Assembly (NCBI RefSeq): GCF_000426445.1
Contig: NZ_AUFJ01000009.1
Location: forward strand, 496,001 to 560,000
Direction of reading: 5' to 3'
Source: Brevibacterium album DSM 18261
Lineage (GTDB): Bacteria; Actinomycetota; Actinomycetes; Actinomycetales; Brevibacteriaceae
Length of the DNA: 64,000 bases
Shown here: piece after piece, positions 59,912 through 64,000 of the stretch
Layout of the letters: each line of letters opens with the position of its first letter
Numbering within the stretch: position 1 is the first letter of the stretch
Program-made: the position numbers and the translations under genes
The notes under the pieces: model-generated
Databases searched by the model: none
Seen by the model: the letters and a program-made list of their open reading frames with translations, nothing else
Told to the model about the DNA's origin: nothing

Positions 59912-60793
59912 TCAGCCGAGCTTCGCGAGCAGCCGCTCCCGCCATTCCTCCGTCGCCGCGACCTGGTTGAAGGTGTAGACGTGCAGGCCGCTGACCTGCA
60001 CCTCGGGCCCCGTCAGCCGCCCGGCCAGCTTCCGCAGATACCGCTCGGGGCTGAAGCCGCCCGGGAGCAGGAGCCGGGCGAACAGCGAGGTGTTCTTGCT
60101 CAGGAAGCGAGTGGACTCCCCCACCCCGATCGCCGAGGCGACCTTCAGCAGCCGCGCGGGGTCCACCTTCCCCGGCACCCCCACCTTCACCGGCAGCGTC
60201 TCCCCGCGCTCGCGCAGCGCACCGATCCAGTCGGCGACCACCGCCGGATCGAAGCACAGGTTGCTCACGACGCAGTCGGCGTAGGGGCGCTTGTCCGTCA
60301 TCGCGGCGATGGTCTGCCGATCGGGGATGTGCGGATGCGACTCCGGGTACCCGGCGATCCCCACCTGCGCGAATGGATTGCCCAGCTCAGCGAGGTCGCG
60401 GAGCAGATCGAGCGCCGAGGCGTAGTCGCCCGCAGGCTCGGGCGCGTCACCGGCGGGCACGAACACCTCCGTGACCCCGGCCGTCGTGAGACGCTCCACG
60501 ATCTCCGCGAGCTCGCTCCGGCCGGCCACCATCCGCGCGGCGATATGGGGGACCGCACGGTATCCGCGCTCCTGGAGCTGTTCGACCGTGCTCAGCATGC
60601 GCTCGAAGCCGAGGCTCACGGAGGCCGTGACGGTGACGGTGCGCCCGGCCGGCAGGCTCCCCGCGACCACATCGGCGATCCCGGACGTGGGGAGCACCTC
60701 GAACCGGGGCGCGCTCAGCAGCTCCCGGAGGAGCGCGTCCCGCTCCGGTCCTCCCCGACGACGGCCGCCTCGTCCGCGGCTGCGAGTCCGCAT
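59912..60793 (-). CDS. Methylenetetrahydrofolate reductase-like protein (MetF family)
   Basis: A 293-residue TIM-barrel of the MetF superfamily. Recognisable elements are FEVLPTSGIADVVAGSLPAG, VTVTASVSLGFERMLSTVEQL, VTEVFVPAGDAPEPAGDY (folate-binding DAP-type loop), GIAGYPESHPHIPD and VSNLCFDPAVVADW. It is a divergent MetF, commonly found beside one-carbon demethylases rather than with methionine genes. It faces the DmdA/GcvT-like gene across a 144-nt divergent promoter region and overlaps no neighbour. ATG 60793 has GAAGAGG as RBS. Confidence 0.82.
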   Translation of the reverse strand: MRTRSRGRGGRRRGGPERDALLRELLSAPRFEVLPTSGIADVVAGSLPAGRTVTVTASVSLGFERMLSTVEQLQERGYRAVPHIAARMVAGRSELAEIVERLTTAGVTEVFVPAGDAPEPAGDYASALDLLRDLAELGNPFAQVGIAGYPESHPHIPDRQTIAAMTDKRPYADCVVSNLCFDPAVVADWIGALRERGETLPVKVGVPGKVDPARLLKVASAIGVGESTRFLSKNTSLFARLLLPGGFSPERYLRKLAGRLTGPEVQVSGLHVYTFNQVAATEEWRERLLAKLG

Positions 60794-60937
60794 ACCCACC
60801 TCTTCCACAGCGTCTGCATCCTCCGGAAAATCCTGTGACGAGGGTCATGGCTTCCGGCTCGCATCCAGACTACACTCGGCGCATGGGACTCCAGTTCCAT
60901 GATGCAGAACTGAATAGGGCAGCAGCAGAACCACTGG

Positions 60938-62353
60938 ATGGTGAACCTGATGAGCACTTTCGAAGAAGAAGTGAACACCCTGCTGAACGGAGGCCCGGAG
61001 GCCTCCACACCCGCACCGGGAACGGTCCCGGACGTGGGTGAGCATCCCGTCGACAACAACGTCCCGACGGTCGACCAGAGCGACCGTCTCGTCCCCATCA
61101 ACCTCCGCCAGTCCGGCCCCACGCCGGTCGAGGCCCTCATCGACACCCGCGTGCGCAAGTCCCCCTACTGGGAGCTGTCCATGCAGGCCGGCTGCTGGCG
61201 GGCCTCGGTGTACAACCGCATGTACCATCCGCGCGGCTACGTCCCCCGCGAGGAGGGCGGCATGATGGCCGAGTACGAGGCCCTCGTGCACCGGGTGACG
61301 CTGTGGAACGTCGCAGTGGAGCGCCAGATCCGGGTGAAGGGCCCGGACGCCGAGGCCTTCGTGAACTTCGTCATCACCCGCGACGCCGCGAAGATCCCGC
61401 CCATGCGAGCCCGCTACGTCATCCTCTGCAACGCGGACGGCGGCATCCTCAACGATCCCGTGCTCCTGCGGATCAGCGAGGAGGAGTTCTGGTTCAGCAT
61501 CTCCGACTCCGACCTGCTGCTGTGGCTGCAGGGCGTCAACGTCGCGGGGACGTATGACGTGTCCATCGCGGAGATCGACGTGGCCCCCGTGCAGATCCAG
61601 GGACCGCTGTCCGTGGACCTCATGACGGACCTGGTGGGGCCGGCCGTCGCGGCACTCCCCTCCTACGGCCTCATGTCCGCGCGGATCGCGGGCTGCGATG
61701 TCGTCATCTCGCAGACCGGGTTCAGCGGCGAGAAGGGGTACGAGATCTACCTCTACGACGCCACGCTCTACGCGGAGCAGCTGTGGAACGCGGTGCTCGC
61801 CGCCGGGGAGCGGCACGGGCTGGCCGTCGTGGCGCCCTCGCACCACCGCAGGATCGCGGCCGGCATCCTCTCCTGGGGTCAGGACATGGACGTGGAGACC
61901 CTGCCCTTCCAGGTGAACCTCGCCTACCAGGTGCCGCGGAAGAAGGAGGCGGACTACATCGGCAAGGCCGCGCTGGAGGCAGCGCGGGAGCGGATCGAGG
62001 CCGGTGATCCGCCCTTCACCCACCAGCTCGTGGGCATGCGGCTGGGAGGGAAGCCCATCGACGACTACGCCCCGGACTTCTGGCTCATCAGCGCGGAGCC
62101 CGGCGGCTCGGCGGTGGGATACGTGACCTCACCGTGGTACTCCCCCGAACTGGAGACGAACATCGCGATGGGCTACGTCCCCGTGGCGATGGCGCGGCTG
62201 GGCACACCGGTCTGGGTGCATCTGCCGGATCAGTACGCGGAGACCCCGGGCACGCCGGTCTGGGGCGAGGTGGTGGACATGCCCTTCCGCCCCTCGGCCA
62301 ACCCCAACCAGCGCGAGCGGCTCAAGGAGAAGGGACTGGACTCCGCCGTCTGA
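60938..62353 (+). CDS. GcvT/DmdA-like tetrahydrofolate-dependent demethylase
   Basis: A 471-residue aminomethyltransferase-fold protein. VYNRMYHPRGY, HRVTLWNVAVERQIRVKGPD, NADGGILNDPVLLRI and WFSISDSDLLLWLQGV, then QTGFSGEKGYEIYL, follow the pattern of DMSP demethylase DmdA and related O-/N-/S-demethylases that pass a methyl group to THF. The N-terminal 45 residues are an extra, poorly conserved lead. The divergent MetF-like gene would recycle methyl- or methylene-THF. Substrate is not assignable. ATG 60938 is used; ATG 60950 is equally possible. Confidence 0.82.
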   Translation: MVNLMSTFEEEVNTLLNGGPEASTPAPGTVPDVGEHPVDNNVPTVDQSDRLVPINLRQSGPTPVEALIDTRVRKSPYWELSMQAGCWRASVYNRMYHPRGYVPREEGGMMAEYEALVHRVTLWNVAVERQIRVKGPDAEAFVNFVITRDAAKIPPMRARYVILCNADGGILNDPVLLRISEEEFWFSISDSDLLLWLQGVNVAGTYDVSIAEIDVAPVQIQGPLSVDLMTDLVGPAVAALPSYGLMSARIAGCDVVISQTGFSGEKGYEIYLYDATLYAEQLWNAVLAAGERHGLAVVAPSHHRRIAAGILSWGQDMDVETLPFQVNLAYQVPRKKEADYIGKAALEAARERIEAGDPPFTHQLVGMRLGGKPIDDYAPDFWLISAEPGGSAVGYVTSPWYSPELETNIAMGYVPVAMARLGTPVWVHLPDQYAETPGTPVWGEVVDMPFRPSANPNQRERLKEKGLDSAV

Positions 62354-62380
62354 GGCACCTCCTCGGGCTGTCCGCTGCCC

Positions 62381-62417
62381 CCGCACCCCCGCAGGCTCAG
62401 GGCCTGCGGGGGTGCGG
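62381..62417. terminator. Bidirectional hairpin terminator overlapping the osmC stop codon
   Basis: Perfect 16-bp arms (62381-62396 and 62402-62417) with a 5-nt loop. The osmC-like stop codon lies at 62397-62399 inside the loop, and the upstream arm on that strand is coding. It follows the demethylase stop codon by 28 nt and so serves both convergent genes. Confidence 0.85.
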
Positions 62418-62873
62418 TGCCTCTCCGGACGGGGAGGCGGGCGGCGCGTAGGCCTCGGCGACCACCTCGGCCGCACCCCGCCCGGAGAGCAGCTTCGAGA
62501 CGGGGCACCGCTCGTGGGCGGCAGCGGCGAGCGCGGCGGCCTCGTCCTCCCGCATCCCTGCGAAGGAGACGTATGCCCGCGGGAGGAATTCGAAGCCCGG
62601 CCCGTCCGCGGCGCGGCGCAGGGACACCTCGACGCGGACGGCGGCCTCGCGCCCCGGGGCCACCACCCGGCAGCTCGCGGAAAGGCAGGTGGCCCAGGCG
62701 AGCGCGAGCAGCTCCTCGGGATCGGTGGTGCCGGCCCGATCTTCACTCAGCGGCGAGCTCACCCGCACGCGCGTGCCGCGCTCCGTCCAGCTCGCACCGT
62801 CAACACCCTCGCGGTTCCGGGCGACCGCCGTGTACAGCACGGGGCTGCCCGCGTCCTCCTGCTCCGCATCCAT
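62397..62873 (-). CDS. OsmC/Ohr-like peroxiredoxin
   Basis: A 158-residue OsmC-family protein that would reduce organic or hydrogen peroxides. The two catalytic cysteine motifs are present: C63 in LALAWATCLSASC, with an additional C68, and C123 in AAHERCPVSKLL. The N-terminal VLYTAVARNREG and TRVRVSSPL strands are typical. Its last ten codons form one arm of the terminator. It is divergent from the lipoprotein gene with only 19 nt between start codons. Confidence 0.85.
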   Translation of the reverse strand: MDAEQEDAGSPVLYTAVARNREGVDGASWTERGTRVRVSSPLSEDRAGTTDPEELLALAWATCLSASCRVVAPGREAAVRVEVSLRRAADGPGFEFLPRAYVSFAGMREDEAAALAAAAHERCPVSKLLSGRGAAEVVAEAYAPPASPSGEAPHPRRP

Positions 62874-62892
62874 GGGACGATAGTATGCGCGC

Positions 62893-63321
62893 ATGGTCTC
62901 AGCGCAGCGATCACTGCTCCCGGCACTGCTCATCCCCCTCATCCTGGCCCTGTCCGGGTGCGGTGACGGGACGGTGGAGGATGCCGAATCGCTCGCCGAT
63001 GCCTATGTCGAGGCCGGCGGCGAATGCGAGGAGCTGCAGGTGGAGGAGGGCGGCCGGCAGCTCGACGGTCCGCCGGATCCGTGGACCGAGGTCGGAGCGT
63101 GCTTCGGCGGCAAGCAGCTCTTCACGTTCGAGGACGAGGCCGGCCGCGACATCATGATCGACGGCCTCAAGCGCGTGGCCGAGGAGGACCCCTCACAGCA
63201 CCGCGGCGAGCAGGCGATGTACGGCACCAACTGGATCATCTATCCGGCGCAGATCGAGGACGAGAAGGACATCGCCAAGGACCTCGACGCCGACTTCTTC
63301 TCCCTCTCCGCCACCAGCTGA
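62893..63321 (+). CDS. Small lipoprotein of unknown function
   Basis: A 142-residue protein with a lipoprotein signal: LIPLILALSGC with lipidated C23. The mature part is acidic and has two further cysteines (GGECEELQ and VGACFGGKQ), which may form a disulfide. No family is recognised. The RBS is weak and the mRNA may be nearly leaderless. Confidence 0.68.
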   Translation: MVSAQRSLLPALLIPLILALSGCGDGTVEDAESLADAYVEAGGECEELQVEEGGRQLDGPPDPWTEVGACFGGKQLFTFEDEAGRDIMIDGLKRVAEEDPSQHRGEQAMYGTNWIIYPAQIEDEKDIAKDLDADFFSLSATS

Positions 63322-63339
63322 CGGACCGTCGCCCCCCGC

Positions 63340-63414
63340 CTCCCGAGGCGTGCGCAGGCATCCGCTCCCGAAGCGTGCGCGGCTCCAGGCCCCCGAGGTG
63401 TGCGCAACGCAACG
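63340..63414. repeat. Three imperfect 25-nt tandem repeats upstream of the MetN-like gene
   Basis: Units at 63340, 63365 and 63390 share the core CTCCCGARGCGTGCGC (third unit CCCCCGAGGTGTGCGC), with variable ends. The array fills the region between the lipoprotein stop codon and the MetN-like gene, where its promoter must lie. Confidence 0.7.
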
Positions 63415-63481
63415 TACCGTCGGCCCGGCCCCGGACATAGGCTGAGAGCGCCCTGACAGAAGCCTGCGCACGGAGACCGCC

Positions 63482-64000
63482 ATCACCACTCAGCCCGCCG
63501 TCGAACTCCGGGGAGTCTCGCAGCGCTTCGCGACCTCCGCCGGGACCGTCACTGCGCTCGACGATGTCTCCCTCACGATCGCCAGGCGCGAGATCTTCGG
63601 CATCCTGGGCGAGAGCGGCGCAGGCAAATCCACGCTCCTCGACCTCCTGGGCGGTCTCAGGCATCCCTCGGAGGGACAGGTCCTCGTCGACGGCACCGAT
63701 CTCGCGGACCTCTCCCCCAGGCAGCTCAACCGCATGAAGCACCGGATCGGCACGGTCTTCCAGGGCTTCAACCTCCTGGGCAACCGGACCGTCCGCCAGA
63801 ACATCGAGCTGCCGCTGCGCGTACAGCGCCGGAGGGACCCGGAAACCGTCACCGCCCTGCTGGATTTCGTGGGGCTGGGTCACCGGGCAGACCATCACCC
63901 CGCGCAGCTCTCCGGCGGGGAGAAGCAGCGCGTCGCGATCGCCCGCGCCCTCGTCACGCGGCCGGACGTGGTGCTGTGCGATGAGCCCACCTCGGCGCTC
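63482..64000 (+). CDS. ABC transporter ATP-binding protein, MetN-like, truncated by the window end
   Basis: The 173 visible codons carry ELRGVSQRFATSAGTVTALD, Walker A GESGAGKST, the Q-loop GTVFQGFNLLG, signature LSGGEKQRVAIARAL and Walker B VVLCDEPTSAL, closest to methionine importer ATPases; the diagnostic C-terminal domain is outside the window. A stop codon at 63443-63445 bounds the frame, and no ATG, GTG or TTG occurs in frame before Walker A. The best start is ATC at 63482 with GGAG six bases upstream, giving TTQPAVELRGV; CTG at 63464 is the alternative. Confidence 0.78.
   Translation, partial: MTTQPAVELRGVSQRFATSAGTVTALDDVSLTIARREIFGILGESGAGKSTLLDLLGGLRHPSEGQVLVDGTDLADLSPRQLNRMKHRIGTVFQGFNLLGNRTVRQNIELPLRVQRRRDPETVTALLDFVGLGHRADHHPAQLSGGEKQRVAIARALVTRPDVVLCDEPTSAL

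Noticed and set aside
60938..62353. Calling the gene dmdA (DMSP demethylase)
   Set aside because: The family resemblance is clear, but related proteins demethylate several substrates and nothing nearby processes methylmercaptopropionate.

Overview
This 64 kb window is chromosomal DNA of a high-GC actinobacterium, probably Micrococcales-like; the genus cannot be named from the sequence alone. The reasons are a mycothiol synthase gene (mshD), a GlnR-type orphan response regulator beside mshD and the pst operon as in mycobacteria, actinobacterial conserved hypotheticals (DUF1206, nitrobindin-like FABP, DUF559), about 70% GC in the core genes, and U-tract-free hairpin terminators. No phage, transposase or CRISPR array was seen.

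Layout. (1) 1-7609, all minus strand: the N-terminus of a secreted NlpC/P60-type protein, a luciferase-like monooxygenase, gabT, then a probable operon of a small membrane protein, a nitrobindin-like protein, a membrane-anchored hypothetical and ygfZ. (2) 7844-19298: a phosphate block of a GlnR-like regulator, mshD, ppk and a MutT1-like Nudix/phosphatase, then a PHO-box-driven pstS, pstC, pstA, pstB, facing a convergent pit/DUF47 pair. (3) 19299-25817: conserved hypotheticals, a DUF559 gene flanked by 58-nt direct repeats, a poxB gene broken by an internal deletion, and DUF1206. (4) 25906-28689: tRNA-Lys with a lower-GC segment on its 3' side holding a decayed DUF433/DUF5615 toxin-antitoxin pair, a class A beta-lactamase in one transcription unit with a quinone-reductase-like flavoprotein, and a divergent HxlR regulator. 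(5) 28792-36047: an AlkC-like protein, a tripartite tricarboxylate transporter (tctC, tctB, tctA), a divergent CitA/CitB-type two-component system whose kinase is frameshifted, and a VOC protein. (6) 36153-50576: a lower-GC catabolic island. A TetR gene sits between two divergent operons, and three near-identical palindromes (core AAGT-N4-ACTT) lie at the promoters of the three island operons: CoA-transferase/MaoC/MaoC/CoA-transferase; a peptide-family ABC importer; and AhpD-like/TPR/amidohydrolase. This is the most system-like novelty in the window. (7) 50634-55187: DUF1801, and an acyl-CoA dehydrogenase / PIG-L-methyltransferase fusion / glycosyltransferase operon. (8) 55260-58926: a sodium:solute symporter, an RpiR regulator and an amidohydrolase, linked by two TGCAAA-N4-TTTGCA-type operators. 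(9) 59129-64000: an IclR regulator, a MetF-like reductase divergent from a DmdA/GcvT-like demethylase, OsmC, a lipoprotein and a MetN-like ATPase that runs off the right end and has no canonical start codon.

Cutting across these blocks, five copies of a palindromic element of about 62 nt (3583, 21876, 23211, 55194, 58944) each lie just downstream of stop codons and look like a dispersed terminator/REP-like family.
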